This document shows positions 1-8,518 of a stretch of 64,000 nt of DNA, piece after piece. Both the position numbers and the translations under genes were made by a program. Numbering within the stretch: position 1 is the first letter of the stretch; the number at the start of each line of letters is the position of its first letter. The stretch is from Alkalihalobacillus deserti (GTDB taxonomy: Bacteria; Bacillota; Bacilli; Bacillales; Bacillaceae_D), in NCBI RefSeq assembly GCF_020734105.1, contig NZ_JAJAFR010000015.1, positions 1 through 64,000 on the forward strand, given 5' to 3'. The notes below the pieces were generated by a model, which worked only from the letters and a program-made list of their open reading frames with translations, made no database searches and was not told the DNA's origin.

Positions 1-1
1 A

Positions 2-958
2 GTAGAAGAAACAGATAGCACAGAAGATGAAGGAACAGAAGAAGTAGTAGTAGAAGAAACAGATAGCACAGAAGATGAAGGAACAGAAGAAGTAGTAGAA
101 GAAACAGATAGTACAGATGAAGTTGTAAATGATACCGAAGACGTTGCTAGTGATGATGCTCTTGAAAACGAAATTTACGATAACTATCAATCTATTTTCA
201 ATCTTTATGATCAGTTAATTAGCTATCAAGGTTTCTACATTGAGAATACTCTTCAAAACCTTGAGACTGAGCCAGTAACAGAAGAAGCAGATCCAGTGCT
301 TGATGAAGCAGCACCAGTGGTAGAAGAAGAAACAGAAGAAGTAGATACAGTAGTCGATGAAGCAGCACCAGTAGTAGAAGAAGGAACAGAAGAATCAGAC
401 CCAGTGCTTGATGAAGCAGCACCAGTGGTAGAAGAAGGAACAGATCCAGTGCTTGATGAAGTAACACCAGTAGTAGAAGAAGGTACAGAAGGAACAGATC
501 CAGTGCTTGATGAAGTAACACCAGTAGTAGAAGAAGGAACAGATCCAGTGCTTGATGAAGTAACACCAGTAGTAGAAGAAGGAACAGATCCAGTGCTTGA
601 TGAAGTAACACCAGTAGTAGAAGAAGGAACAGAAGAAGTAGATTCAGTAGTAGATGAAGTAGCACCAGTAGTAGAAGAAGGAACAGAAGAAGCAGATCAA
701 GTAGCCGATGAAGTAACACCAGTAGTAGAAGAAGGAACAGAAGAAGTAGATTCAGTAGTAGATGAAGTAGCACCAGCAGTAGAAGTAAGTACAGCAGATG
801 CGGGAAATACTAGTGCAGAAGCAGATCTTGGCGCTGAGGCTGATGCTGATGTACAAACGGACACGAATGTAAAATATGAAAGTACTTTGGATAAGCTAGT
901 TGGATATTATGATAGCGTGAAGACGGCTTACTCAAACTTTATTTCTTTCTTAAAATAA
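2..958 (+). CDS. Acidic Glu/Val/Pro-repeat protein, 3' part (5'-truncated by window)
   Basis: The frame is open from the first bases to a TAA at 956-958, so this is the C-terminal 318 residues of a longer protein; no start is visible. It begins with Glu/Thr/Ser repeats (units resembling VEETDSTEDEGTEE), has a short non-repetitive stretch (about residues 52-95, containing IYDNYQSIFNLYDQLISYQ), then about ten degenerate repeats built on DPVLDEVTPVVEEGTE, and ends with a short Lys/Tyr/Phe-containing tail. There are almost no basic residues in the repeats. The composition matches the acidic secreted protein at 2177-3517, so an exported surface protein is likely, but the signal peptide would lie outside the window. 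Near-identical repeat units at DNA level suggest recent expansion. The reverse-strand Leu-rich frame over it is a shadow. Function unknown. Confidence 0.75.
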   Translation, partial: VEETDSTEDEGTEEVVVEETDSTEDEGTEEVVEETDSTDEVVNDTEDVASDDALENEIYDNYQSIFNLYDQLISYQGFYIENTLQNLETEPVTEEADPVLDEAAPVVEEETEEVDTVVDEAAPVVEEGTEESDPVLDEAAPVVEEGTDPVLDEVTPVVEEGTEGTDPVLDEVTPVVEEGTDPVLDEVTPVVEEGTDPVLDEVTPVVEEGTEEVDSVVDEVAPVVEEGTEEADQVADEVTPVVEEGTEEVDSVVDEVAPAVEVSTADAGNTSAEADLGAEADADVQTDTNVKYESTLDKLVGYYDSVKTAYSNFISFLK

Positions 959-983
959 GTATAATTGGGAATGTAAATTGATC

Positions 984-1012
984 GAGGAACCTGAAAAAGG
1001 GTTCCTCTTTCT
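984..1012 (+). terminator. Rho-independent terminator after acidic repeat gene
   Basis: GAGGAACC at 984-991 pairs with GGTTCCTC at 1000-1007 and is followed by a T-rich tract. It lies 25 bases after the stop codon. Confidence 0.85.
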
Positions 1013-1207
1013 TATGGAAAACCATTAACTGGGACTTATGTAAGTCGTTAAGTTTAGAATTGGAAAGAAGTTAGGCACTAGTTTCAAACTTATGTCCCTT
1101 GTAACACCCTGATTGTTAATGCTACCGTGTATAAGTGTAAAAGCTTCTTTCAAATGCACACTTCCACAATAATACTAGAATACTAGGAATTAAAGGAGAG
1201 GTTTTAT

Positions 1208-1894
1208 TTGCTTAATGTTCTGGTAGCTGATGATGACGACAATATTAGAGCGATTATCTTCCATTATTTAAAAAAGCAAAATTTTAACGTGGTTGAAGCT
1301 GACAATGGCAGGGATGCGTTAGATTTAGCATTAGAAAAACAAGTGGATATGGTTATTTTAGATAAACTGATGCCTGAAATGGATGGTTATGATGTTTGTC
1401 GTGAGATTAGAAAAGTATCGAATCTGCCTATTATTATGTTAACAGCAAGTGGTGATGAATTTGACCGAGTTCTTGGTTTAGAGTTGGGAGCCGATGATTA
1501 CATCATCAAACCATTTAGTCCAAGAGAACTTGTCGCTCGAATGAAAGCCGTTTTAAGAAGAGTGGACTCGACAAGCAGAGATATAGTAAAAGAACAAAGC
1601 TTTACATATGATTATGGGGAAATCAAGATTGATGTTGATCGGAGAGAAGTGATTGTTAAAGGTGAGAAAGTGACTTTAAGACCAAAGGAATTTGATTTAT
1701 TGGTGCACCTGGCTAAAATTCCCGGTAATGTCTATACACGTGAGACTTTACTTGAACATGTTTGGGGATATGACTTTTTGGGAGATATCCGTATAGTCGA
1801 TGCTCATGTAAAGAAAATTAGAAATGAATTTAAAAAAATTGGTTGTGATGTGCTGCGTACAGTTTGGGGTGTCGGTTATAAGTTTGAAGTGTAG
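1208..1894 (+). CDS. Orphan OmpR/PhoB-family response regulator
   Basis: 228-aa two-component response regulator. The receiver domain (about residues 1-115) has the acidic pocket D8-D11, the phospho-acceptor D52 in LDKLMPEMDG, T79 and K101 in IIKPFSP. A winged-helix DNA-binding domain follows (about 130-226, with RPKEFDLL and VWGVGYKF typical of OmpR/PhoB). Start is TTG at 1208 with AAGGAGAG at 1193-1200. No histidine kinase is adjacent; both neighbours encode acidic repeat proteins and a terminator precedes the gene, so the partner kinase must be elsewhere. By position it might control the flanking surface-protein genes, but no operator was recognised. The TAG stop is followed one base later by a dispersed repeat copy. 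Confidence 0.93.
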   Translation: MLNVLVADDDDNIRAIIFHYLKKQNFNVVEADNGRDALDLALEKQVDMVILDKLMPEMDGYDVCREIRKVSNLPIIMLTASGDEFDRVLGLELGADDYIIKPFSPRELVARMKAVLRRVDSTSRDIVKEQSFTYDYGEIKIDVDRREVIVKGEKVTLRPKEFDLLVHLAKIPGNVYTRETLLEHVWGYDFLGDIRIVDAHVKKIRNEFKKIGCDVLRTVWGVGYKFEV

Positions 1895-1895
1895 C

Positions 1896-1936
1896 GTGCC
1901 TGTCACAACCCGAAGATTGTTAGATTTTGTCGAGAA
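1896..1936. repeat. Dispersed repeat copy A (GTGCCTGTCAC family)
   Basis: Begins GTGCCTGTCAC, has a CCGAAGATTGT core and ends AGATTTTGTCGAG. The same three blocks recur at 6156, 61798, 63109 and 63170. It starts two bases after the response-regulator stop codon. The end of the unit contains TTTTGTCGA, close to the Spo0A-box consensus TTTGTCGAA. Confidence 0.75.
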
Positions 1937-1953
1937 ATAATAACAGTAACAGA

Positions 1954-2003
1954 AAAAGAGAGTCGGTCATTATTTCAGATAAGGATCGACTCTCTTTTAT
2001 TTT
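1954..2003 (+). terminator. Strong terminator after response regulator
   Basis: AAAAGAGAGTCG (1954-1965) pairs with CGACTCTCTTTT (1987-1998), followed by ATTTTG. It separates the regulator from the next gene and could act in both directions. Confidence 0.9.
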
Positions 2004-2100
2004 GATCGATTTTCCAAGTTTAACGGTCAGAATATTTGCGAGTGATCAATGGTGGGTTTTTCTCTAAAGTAAATAAGGAAAAGAATAAGTTTTTAAAAAA

Positions 2101-2166
2101 TTTCAAAGACACCCCCTAAAAATAGAAAGTCGCTTCGTAAAGAGTAATGTAAACCATTTTTGGAGG
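2101..2166 (+). promoter_or_regulatory. Upstream element shared with the decayed paralogue at 12387
   Basis: The region directly upstream of the 2177 gene contains in order TTTCAAA, CCCCCTAAAAA, AAAGTC, TTCGTA and ATTTTTGGAG. The same blocks in the same order and spacing lie at 12387-12450, ahead of a pseudogene copy. Conservation may reflect duplication rather than function, but the C-rich block followed by TTCGTA is a candidate promoter or operator. The end of the element supplies the ribosome binding site (TGGAGGGA). Confidence 0.5.
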
Positions 2167-2176
2167 GATTATTATA

Positions 2177-3517
2177 ATGTCAAAAAACAAAATGCTTTTC
2201 AGTAAAAATGTTCGTAATGTTTTAGCTACTGGTGTGATCACAACGGCTTTAGCCTTTACTTCGGTAACAGGACAAGCTTATGCGGATAATCATGAGCCAG
2301 AAGCGAACTCTCAAGTTGGGGAAACAACAGAGGGGTCTTCAGAAAATGAAACTACTCAAAATGAAGTAATAGTAGAAGATTCAATTGAAATTGGTAATGA
2401 TGTTCATACCGAGGAAGACGTTGTAGTAGAAACACCTTCACTTCTTCCTGGTGATCTCTTTTATTTCACTAAAAAAGTAATGGAGAACATTCAACTTGCC
2501 TTGACATTTGACGATGTAAAAGAAGCTGAATTATTGATTTCGTTTACCCAAGAGCGTATCAAAGAGGCAGCAGTCTTATTTGCTGAAGGGGAAGACGATT
2601 TAGCTTATGAAGTTCTTCAAGAAGCTCTTGACCAACAGGAATTAGCATTAGGAAAATATGAAAGCTTAACTGAAGAAGAGGTTGCCGAAGAAGAAGAGGT
2701 AACTGAAGAAGAAAAGGTTGCCGAAGATGCAGAGGTAACTGAAGAAGAAGATGTGGTTGCCGAAGATGGAGAGGTAACTGAAGAAGAAGAAGTGGTTGCA
2801 GAAGAAGAGGTAACTGAAGATGAAGAAGTAGCTCTTGAAAATGATGAGGATACACAAGAAGAGGATCAATTAGATTCGATTCGCGATGAACTTGAAGCAA
2901 AGTTTTCTGCGAACATCCTTGCGCTTCAAGCAGCTCTAGATAAAGTGAAAAATCCACAAGCAAAATTATCTTTACAAAAGAATATTGTAAAGGCTCAAGA
3001 AAGACTTGAAAAGAAAATCAATAAAAAATTAGCCAAGCTAGAAGAGAAAGTAGTTAGCGAAGAAGAATTGGCTTCTGATGAAATTCAAGCAGACGAGTCT
3101 ATGGAAGAAACGGACGAACTTAACGAAGCCGTGACCGAAGATGTAACTGCAGACGAGACGGTAACAGCAGCAAAAGACGTTCAAGATCAAGAAAATAAAG
3201 CAGCTAAAAAGGCTGAAGAAAAGCAACGTGAAGACGCAAAGAAAGAAAGAGAAGCAGCTAAAAAGGCTGAAGAAAAGCAACGTGAAGATGCAAAGAAAGA
3301 AAGAGAAGCAGCTAAAAAGGCTGAAGAAAAGCAACGTGAAGATGCAAAGAAAGAAAGAGAAGCAGCTAAAAAAGCTGAAGAAAAGCAACGTGAAGAAGTA
3401 AAGAAAGAAAAAGAAGCAGCTAAACAAGCAGAAGAAAATAAAAAAGAAGTAAACAATGAAAATAGTAGATCTGAAGAGGCTAAAAGTCAACGTGAGGAAG
3501 CTGGAAAAGGGAATTAA
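2177..3517 (+). CDS. Secreted acidic protein with DUF5667-type domain and Lys/Glu repeats
   Basis: 446 aa, ATG start with TGGAGGGA nine bases upstream. A Sec signal peptide occupies about residues 1-36 (hydrophobic core ATGVITTALAFTSV, probable cleavage after QAYA). A helical segment at about 92-165, starting LLPGDLFYFTKKVMENIQLAL, matches the DUF5667 family as I know it. It is followed by Glu-rich VTEEEEVVAEE repeats, a second helical stretch (about 240-290), and about four nearly identical 18-residue repeats of AAKKAEEKQREDAKKERE type, predicted as charged coiled coil. No LPXTG, SLH or membrane anchor is seen. A broken copy of the 5' half lies at 12472-12791. Role unknown; an extracellular, wall-associated protein is likely. 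Frames on the other strand are low-complexity shadows. Confidence 0.85.
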   Translation: MSKNKMLFSKNVRNVLATGVITTALAFTSVTGQAYADNHEPEANSQVGETTEGSSENETTQNEVIVEDSIEIGNDVHTEEDVVVETPSLLPGDLFYFTKKVMENIQLALTFDDVKEAELLISFTQERIKEAAVLFAEGEDDLAYEVLQEALDQQELALGKYESLTEEEVAEEEEVTEEEKVAEDAEVTEEEDVVAEDGEVTEEEEVVAEEEVTEDEEVALENDEDTQEEDQLDSIRDELEAKFSANILALQAALDKVKNPQAKLSLQKNIVKAQERLEKKINKKLAKLEEKVVSEEELASDEIQADESMEETDELNEAVTEDVTADETVTAAKDVQDQENKAAKKAEEKQREDAKKEREAAKKAEEKQREDAKKEREAAKKAEEKQREDAKKEREAAKKAEEKQREEVKKEKEAAKQAEENKKEVNNENSRSEEAKSQREEAGKGN

Positions 3518-3892
3518 GTAAAAAATAGAGGACCGTGTTGCATCACTGTGCGTTGTACCTAAAAAAGTCAGGATACATACGGTTTGAACATGAAGAACTA
3601 GAGCTAATCGGCTTTGGTTCTTTTTCTTTTACTCGCTAGTTTGGACTTTAATGTAAGAGACTAGAGGGAAACTAGAAGAAGAAAACTTCAGTTAAATATT
3701 GGAGAACGAGGGATCAAGAGGATATAAACTCATCTTAGAGGAAATGAAAAGGATGAAGAAGTCACATCGCCTTACTACAATGTAACATGCTATATAGTGA
3801 AATTTCAGAATTTACCAACTTTGCCAATTGTTTTGAAAGTGATTAAAGTTATAGGGTCAATAAGTTTTCAAACAAAAAAAGGGGGAATTTTC
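3518..3892. other. Intergenic region before ABC importer
   Basis: About 375 bases. It holds an imperfect hairpin with AAGAAC pairing to GTTCTT followed by TTTTC at about 3593-3630, a likely terminator for the DUF5667 gene. The rest is AT-rich and probably contains the importer promoter. An upstream in-frame ATG at 3797 exists but lacks a ribosome binding site; the importer start is placed at 3893. Confidence 0.5.
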
Positions 3893-4714
3893 TTGAAAAC
3901 TGGTCAAAGAAATAGACAGAGTTTAAAAATGAGAGATATGCTTACCGCGTTTGTGACAGCAGCATCATTGATGGTACTAGCTGCATGTGGAACATCGGAG
4001 GATGTGCAAACAGGGGAAGAGGCACCGGATGCGGATGAAGTTCAAACGATTTCTGTTGCTGTTGTACAAGACTATCCACCATTTGAGTACATGGTTGATG
4101 GCGAATTAACTGGTTTTGATGTTGAAATCGTAGAGGCGATCGCTGCGAATCAAAATCTAGAAGTGAACTGGGAAATCATGAAATTTGGTGGAATCATTCC
4201 TGCACTGCAAGCGAATCAAGTAGATGCGGCTGTATCGGCAATCACGATTCGGGATGATCGTGCGGAAGTCGTTGATTTCACAGCACCTTATTTTGAATCT
4301 GGTTTATCTCTTGTCGTGCCTAAAGATAGTGAGATTAACAGCATTGAAGATTTAGCAGGAGCAACAATCGTTGCGAAACAAGGTACATCTGGTCTTGAAA
4401 AAGCGAGAGAATTTATTGAACAGTACAATGGAGATGAAATCGTACTTCAAGAAGATGCAACGATGTACATGGAAGTGATATCTGGGAATGGCGATGCCTT
4501 AATTAATGACTATCCAAGTGTTGCTTATAAAATTGCAACAGATGGTGAGGACACGGAAATTCGGATCGTCGGCGACCGTCTAACAGGTGAAGATTACGGA
4601 ATTGCTGTTTCAAAAGGGGCAGAAGGTTTACTAGAAAAGTTGGATGCGGGTCTTGCTGAAATCATTGGAAACGGACAATACGACGAAATTTACGAATCAT
4701 ATTTCGCTGAATAA
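3893..4714 (+). CDS. Polar amino-acid ABC transporter substrate-binding lipoprotein
   Basis: 273 aa from TTG 3893, chosen because AAGGGGGAA sits eight bases upstream; the open frame continues to 3797 but that extension has no signal. Residues 13-31 form a lipoprotein signal with lipobox VLAAC (Cys32), so the protein is anchored to the outer face of the membrane. The rest is a family 3 periplasmic-binding fold: VAVVQDYPPFEYMVDGELTGFDVEIVEA is characteristic in its first 20 residues, followed by AAVSAITIRDDRAEVVDFTAPYF-type ligand-site sequence and a C-terminal DEIYESYF. It would bind a polar amino acid such as glutamine and deliver it to the permease at 4742. First gene of a three-gene operon. 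The exact substrate cannot be told from sequence. Confidence 0.93.
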   Translation: MKTGQRNRQSLKMRDMLTAFVTAASLMVLAACGTSEDVQTGEEAPDADEVQTISVAVVQDYPPFEYMVDGELTGFDVEIVEAIAANQNLEVNWEIMKFGGIIPALQANQVDAAVSAITIRDDRAEVVDFTAPYFESGLSLVVPKDSEINSIEDLAGATIVAKQGTSGLEKAREFIEQYNGDEIVLQEDATMYMEVISGNGDALINDYPSVAYKIATDGEDTEIRIVGDRLTGEDYGIAVSKGAEGLLEKLDAGLAEIIGNGQYDEIYESYFAE

Positions 4715-4726
4715 GCAGTTTTCTAG

Positions 4727-4760
4727 AAAAGGTGCGACTTTATGGTCTCACCTTTTTTAG
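4727..4760 (+). terminator. Intercistronic attenuator-like hairpin
   Basis: AAAAGGTG (4727-4734) pairs with CACCTTTTTT (4749-4758). The T-run makes it a partial terminator, which in such operons typically lets the binding protein be made in excess over the permease. The annotated ATG of the permease (4742) lies in the loop. Confidence 0.6.
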
Positions 4761-5437
4761 AAACAAGATGGGAGGAAACGACGATTGATACGATAACGAT
4801 CATCATCGATGCGATGCCAGTGTTGTTAAAAGGGATGTGGATGACGATTGTCATTACGGTCATTTCTCTTTTAATTGCACTAGTGATTGGATTGGTATTA
4901 GGTTTATGCAGCATTTCTACAAATAAGCTGTTAAAAATAATCGCAACGATTTACGTAGATGCAATCAGAGGCACACCGATTTTAGTGCAAATTTTATTTA
5001 TTTATTTTGGTTTACCGTCAGCAACGGGAATTACGATGTCTGCGTTCGCAGCGGGTATTATTGCGATAAGCATTAATGCCGGTGCTTATTTAGTTGAAAT
5101 TTTCCGTGCTGGGATTAATTCAATTGATAAAGGGCAAATGGAAGCGGGTCGAACACTTGGATTTTCATACGGGGAGACGATGAGAATCATCATTTTGCCT
5201 CAGGCCGTTCGCCGTATGATTCCAGCGTTTGTTAATCAGTTTATTGTTAGTATTAAAGACACGTCACTTCTATCGGTCATCGGGATTGCCGAATTAACGA
5301 TGTCGGGACAATCGATATACGCGATGAATTTCCGTGCCTTTGAAATATTAGGGATGGTCGGTATTTTATATTTCATCTTAATTTATATCCTCACGTTATT
5401 TTCCCGTTGGCTTGAAAGGAGATTAGATGTAGCATGA
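4742..5437 (+). CDS. Polar amino-acid ABC transporter permease
   Basis: 231-aa inner-membrane permease of the His/Glu/Gln/Arg family, with about five hydrophobic segments. The EAA loop that docks the ATPase is clear: [21 protein letters not shown] in its first part followed by [14 protein letters not shown]. The ATG at 4742 has AAAGGTG seven bases upstream and gives about 24 residues before the conserved MPVLLKG, longer than usual (10-12). An alternative is initiation near 4784 behind GGGAGG at 4770-4775, but the in-frame codon there is ATT. The 3' end overlaps the ATPase gene by four bases (ATGA). Confidence 0.92.
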   Translation: MVSPFLETRWEETTIDTITIIIDAMPVLLKGMWMTIVITVISLLIALVIGLVLGLCSISTNKLLKIIATIYVDAIRGTPILVQILFIYFGLPSATGITMSAFAAGIIAISINAGAYLVEIFRAGINSIDKGQMEAGRTLGFSYGETMRIIILPQAVRRMIPAFVNQFIVSIKDTSLLSVIGIAELTMSGQSIYAMNFRAFEILGMVGILYFILIYILTLFSRWLERRLDVA

Positions 5438-6156
5438 TCAAAATTAAAAACTTGCAAAAGTCTTTTGGGGATCTCGAAGTTCTCAAGGATATGAGTATGG
5501 ACATTCAATCACAAGAAGTCGTCTGTGTGATTGGGCCATCCGGTTCAGGGAAAAGTACGTTCCTAAGATGCATTAACCGCTTAGAGGAACCAACTGGCGG
5601 CTCTATTTATATAGAAGGAACCGATATTACCGATCCGCAAAACAATATTAATAAAATGCGTCAAAAACTCGGGATGGTGTTTCAACAATTCAACTTATTT
5701 CCACATATGACCGTTTTAGAAAACGTTACAGCTGCTCCAAAGCGTTTAAAAGACAAGACGAAAGTGGAAATTGACAGCTTAGGTAAAGGTCTTTTGGAGA
5801 AAGTGGGATTGTCGGATAAGGCTGGTGTCTATCCCGATAATCTATCAGGTGGTCAAAAGCAACGGGCTGCGATTGCTCGTGCGTTGGCGATGGAACCGAC
5901 GATTATGTTATTTGATGAACCAACATCAGCACTTGACCCAGAGATGGTTGGCGATGTGTTAGATGTGATGAAGGATCTAGCAAAAGAAGGAATGACGATG
6001 GTGATCGTGACTCATGAAATGGGATTTGCGAAAGAAGTAGCGGATCGCGTTATTTTCATGGATGGCGGTTATATTGTGGAGCAAGGTAAGCCAGGAGACT
6101 TGTTTGGGGATCCGCAGCATGAGAGGACGAAGGCATTTTTGTCGAAGGTGTTGTAG
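5434..6156 (+). CDS. Polar amino-acid ABC transporter ATP-binding protein (GlnQ-like)
   Basis: 240-aa ATPase energising import by the two preceding genes. Walker [10 protein letters not shown] (about 34-42), Q-loop in [19 protein letters not shown]-type sequence, signature LSGGQKQR, Walker [14 protein letters not shown] and the switch histidine in VTHEMGFA are all present. Length is standard for the PAAT family. Translationally coupled to the permease (ATGA overlap). Its TAG stop shares its last base with dispersed repeat copy B, the same arrangement seen after the response regulator at 1894. Confidence 0.95.
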   Translation: MIKIKNLQKSFGDLEVLKDMSMDIQSQEVVCVIGPSGSGKSTFLRCINRLEEPTGGSIYIEGTDITDPQNNINKMRQKLGMVFQQFNLFPHMTVLENVTAAPKRLKDKTKVEIDSLGKGLLEKVGLSDKAGVYPDNLSGGQKQRAAIARALAMEPTIMLFDEPTSALDPEMVGDVLDVMKDLAKEGMTMVIVTHEMGFAKEVADRVIFMDGGYIVEQGKPGDLFGDPQHERTKAFLSKVL

Positions 6157-6193
6157 TGCCTGTCACGACCAGAACATTGTTAGATTTTGTCGC
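6156..6193. repeat. Dispersed repeat copy B
   Basis: GTGCCTGTCAC then AACATTGTTAGATTTTGTCG, diverged in the middle from copies C and D. It starts on the last base of the ATPase stop codon. A further GATGCCTGACCCCC fragment lies at about 6200-6215, resembling the first block of the family. Confidence 0.65.
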
Positions 6194-6362
6194 CCATTTG
6201 GGATGCCTGACCCCCAATGCGTTAAAGCATTAATATGGTGGGACCAGCACTAGGCTTCCAAATAAGAGCGTTGAGTAAAAAATGTGCCAGTATAAAATGA
6301 AAAATGAAAAGGGTAAAAGCAAATAATGGTCGAATATAAAAGGTGAGGAGGGGTGGTAAACG

Positions 6363-6800
6363 ATGAGAAGAAATTATGGCTATTTCCTAAAAATGGTTCC
6401 GAAGGTTTTTCAAGTCGTTTTGAATGTTTCTCTAGTCTGCTTAGCTGGAATACTTTCTTTTTTATTAGTGAAGGAATTGGTCGTATTTGCTCAGATTTTA
6501 GTGGCAGATGGTGCTAATGATTATAAGGTCTTCCTTGCTAGAATCCTTGTTTTCTTTTTATACTTTGAGTTTATTGCGATGATTGTAAAGTATTTCAAAG
6601 AGGAATACCACTTTCCACTCCGGTATTTTATGTACATTGGTATTACGGCGATGGTGAGATTAATTATTGTTGAACATGATAACCCGTTCGACACGTTGTT
6701 GTTTACCCTTGTTATTTTAGTGTTAATTATTGGCTATTTCATTATGAACATGACGCCTCGTGAAAGACCTGAAGTTAAGAACTTAAAGAAGGAGGAGTAA
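6363..6800 (+). CDS. PsiE-family membrane protein
   Basis: 145 aa with four hydrophobic segments (about 18-42, 55-75, 85-105, 108-127) and a charged C-terminal tail. The layout and sequence around KYFKEEYHFPLRYFMYIGIT and RLIIVEHDNP match the phosphate-starvation-inducible PsiE family of small integral membrane proteins, whose biochemical role is unknown. ATG start with GGTGAGGAGGGG upstream. It stands alone between repeat debris and a terminator, so it is probably monocistronic. Confidence 0.8.
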   Translation: MRRNYGYFLKMVPKVFQVVLNVSLVCLAGILSFLLVKELVVFAQILVADGANDYKVFLARILVFFLYFEFIAMIVKYFKEEYHFPLRYFMYIGITAMVRLIIVEHDNPFDTLLFTLVILVLIIGYFIMNMTPRERPEVKNLKKEE

Positions 6801-6930
6801 GTGTTCGTGATTTGTCACTCCTAAAAAAGGGGATGGCCTACTTTTTTATTCTTAAAATAGCCTTTACAAACATTTATAGATGAGCATTTCTTGCAGCTAG
6901 ATCGAGATCACTTCAATAAATGAAATAAAC

Positions 6931-6970
6931 CACCACCAGATTATTAGATTAATTCTGGTGGTGTTTGTTG
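6931..6970. terminator. Hairpin terminator
   Basis: CACCACCAGA (6931-6940) pairs perfectly with TCTGGTGGTG (6954-6963), then TTTGTTGTTT. It lies between convergent genes and can serve PsiE; the A-rich side is weaker for the Nudix gene. Confidence 0.8.
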
Positions 6971-7082
6971 TTTATAGTTTAGCTTTCCTTGTTTGGAGTT
7001 AAAGACTCCTTCTTTTAATGGGTGGAATTAATTTCTACTATTCTGATCAGCATTAAAAGTTCGAAGATGAAAAAAATTAATT

Positions 7083-7544
7083 TCAACCGACTGCGATATC
7101 CCGATAGATCTTTAAAATCTGCCGAGTTGTTTTCGTCATTTCAACAGGTAAGTTATTCAAATCAAAATAGTTAAATCTAGATATTTCTTTATCATCGACT
7201 TTTATTTCACCAATTGTTGAATCGACTAGATAAATGGCAATAATACTATAAACTTTATCCCCATTTGGATATTGATGATAAAAGTCCTTGCCAGAAAAGA
7301 CATGGAATAAGTTCATCTGATTGATCGATAGATTCAGTTCTTCTTGTATTTCTCGTTTAGCAGTTTCCTCCAAGGTTTCTCCCAATTCCATATAACCACC
7401 TGGAATGCCCCAATTATTGGTATCGATTCGGTAAGAGAGTAGAACTTGCTGTTGTTTTCTAATGATAACTCCTGCAGAGTTAAGAATAATCGGCATGCTA
7501 CCAACTAGATCTCGAAGTAGCTTGATGTAATCCAAATAGACCAC
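7083..7544 (-). CDS. Nudix hydrolase
   Basis: 153-aa cytosolic Nudix hydrolase. The Nudix box is intact: GGYMELGETLEETAKREIQEE starts at about residue 50 and is followed by LNL, giving the GX5EX7REUXEEXGU metal-binding helix. The sequence before the box (RIDTNNWGIPGG) is typical of the family. It cleaves a nucleoside diphosphate linked to another group; the substrate cannot be deduced. It is on its own between two terminator-bearing gaps. The start is within a few codons; VYLDYIKLLRDLVGSMPII resembles the N-terminus of ADP-ribose-pyrophosphatase-like paralogues in bacilli. Confidence 0.9.
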   Translation of the reverse strand: MVYLDYIKLLRDLVGSMPIILNSAGVIIRKQQQVLLSYRIDTNNWGIPGGYMELGETLEETAKREIQEELNLSINQMNLFHVFSGKDFYHQYPNGDKVYSIIAIYLVDSTIGEIKVDDKEISRFNYFDLNNLPVEMTKTTRQILKIYRDIAVG

Positions 7545-7680
7545 CTCATTTTTTTTCGCTTATATTTTACATGAAAACGTTTTATCCTAACTATAAACAG
7601 TGTAGCTTAAGGTAGAATCCTATTATTACCTTGATTTTAAGTGCAAGATAAAATAATAAGTAAGGACATGTTTTATGTAA

Positions 7681-7718
7681 AGGAAACCCTCACCAGAATC
7701 TGGGTGGGGGTTTGTAGT
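7681..7718 (-). terminator. Terminator of sspH
   Basis: AAACCCTCACC pairs with GGTGGGGGTTT around a short loop. It lies just past the 3' end of the minus-strand spore protein gene. Confidence 0.7.
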
Positions 7719-7744
7719 AAATTTGTCAGAAAAAATTGTTGAGA

Positions 7745-7924
7745 TTACTCTTCTGTCAAGCTGGTTACAGCAACACTTTGTTTAATATCTGGAGTGTTAA
7801 GGGGATGGATTGTAGCAGTTTCCTGGTCTTGGTCCACATGTTCAATGTAGATAGGTTCCCCGTTATACATAACAGTTACCATATTAGTTGAAGATGAAAT
7901 TTCTTGTGCTCGTTGTGCGTCCAT
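7745..7924 (-). CDS. sspH: H-type small acid-soluble spore protein
   Basis: 59 aa from ATG 7924, which has AAGGAGG at the right distance; a GTG three codons upstream overlaps that ribosome binding site and is rejected. MDAQRAQEISSSTNMVTVMY and the following GEPIYIEHV and TATIHPLNTP match the SspH family of minor small acid-soluble proteins found in the core of Bacillus spores. Expression in the forespore would be expected from family knowledge. This is the clearest single indicator that the organism forms endospores. Confidence 0.9.
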   Translation of the reverse strand: MDAQRAQEISSSTNMVTVMYNGEPIYIEHVDQDQETATIHPLNTPDIKQSVAVTSLTEE

Positions 7925-7933
7925 TTTAGCCAC

Positions 7934-8518
7934 CTCCTTAAGAGATAATGTTTATACTATTTGCAGTTGATTAAATGGATATACAATTTTTCTTGAAGGG
8001 ACCGATTAGCCTTGCATGATAGTAACTTAATAATATTCAAAAAAATCACATTGTTTTTTATAAATTAGCAGAAAAATTTTTTGTGTCGACTATATTGTTG
8101 AAAAGGTAAACGTGATGTTCGGGCGATCATATGAATGATAAAGACGAGCACAATTAATTGGAAGGTCCCGAATAATCGGGTGACGCCATCAGAATTGGAG
8201 TTTAACGGCTCAATTTAGTCTAGTAAGATTAGGAGTACTAACATTAGCCATAACCATCGTCTATTATAAAAAGGGGTAGCTATTTCTATAAACTCTCAGT
8301 TTGTCGAAGCAATTCAAGCTGCGTGTAATTACATCAATTGAACAATCACAAATAAATTTGATCGGTTTGCACAATTAAAATTGATCATTCTTTTCCATTT
8401 AAGATTGAGCACCTTACTTCCGAGGAAATAGTTTTTCTCTATTCTTAGCTAATCGTCCTCCTTAAAAGAGATCATCGCTGACCTTGCCTTGGAGTATTAC
8501 AGGTTTAAGCGTTAGGGG
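7934..8518. other. Long intergenic region without recognisable gene
   Basis: About 585 bases, AT-rich, with no good ORF and no strong terminator. It includes TTTGTCGAAG at about 8303 (Spo0A-box-like) and a TATAAAAAGGGGTAGCTATTT stretch at about 8264-8285 that weakly echoes ATAAAAAGAAATAGCCAT at about 13834. Possibly old repeat or gene debris. Confidence 0.4.

Noticed and set aside
219-773. 184-residue Leu-rich open frame on the minus strand
   Set aside because: It is the low-complexity reverse complement of the acidic repeats; no ribosome binding site or sensible protein.
2559-3490. Several minus-strand Phe/Leu/Ser-rich open frames
   Set aside because: Mirror images of Glu/Lys repeats in the DUF5667-type gene.
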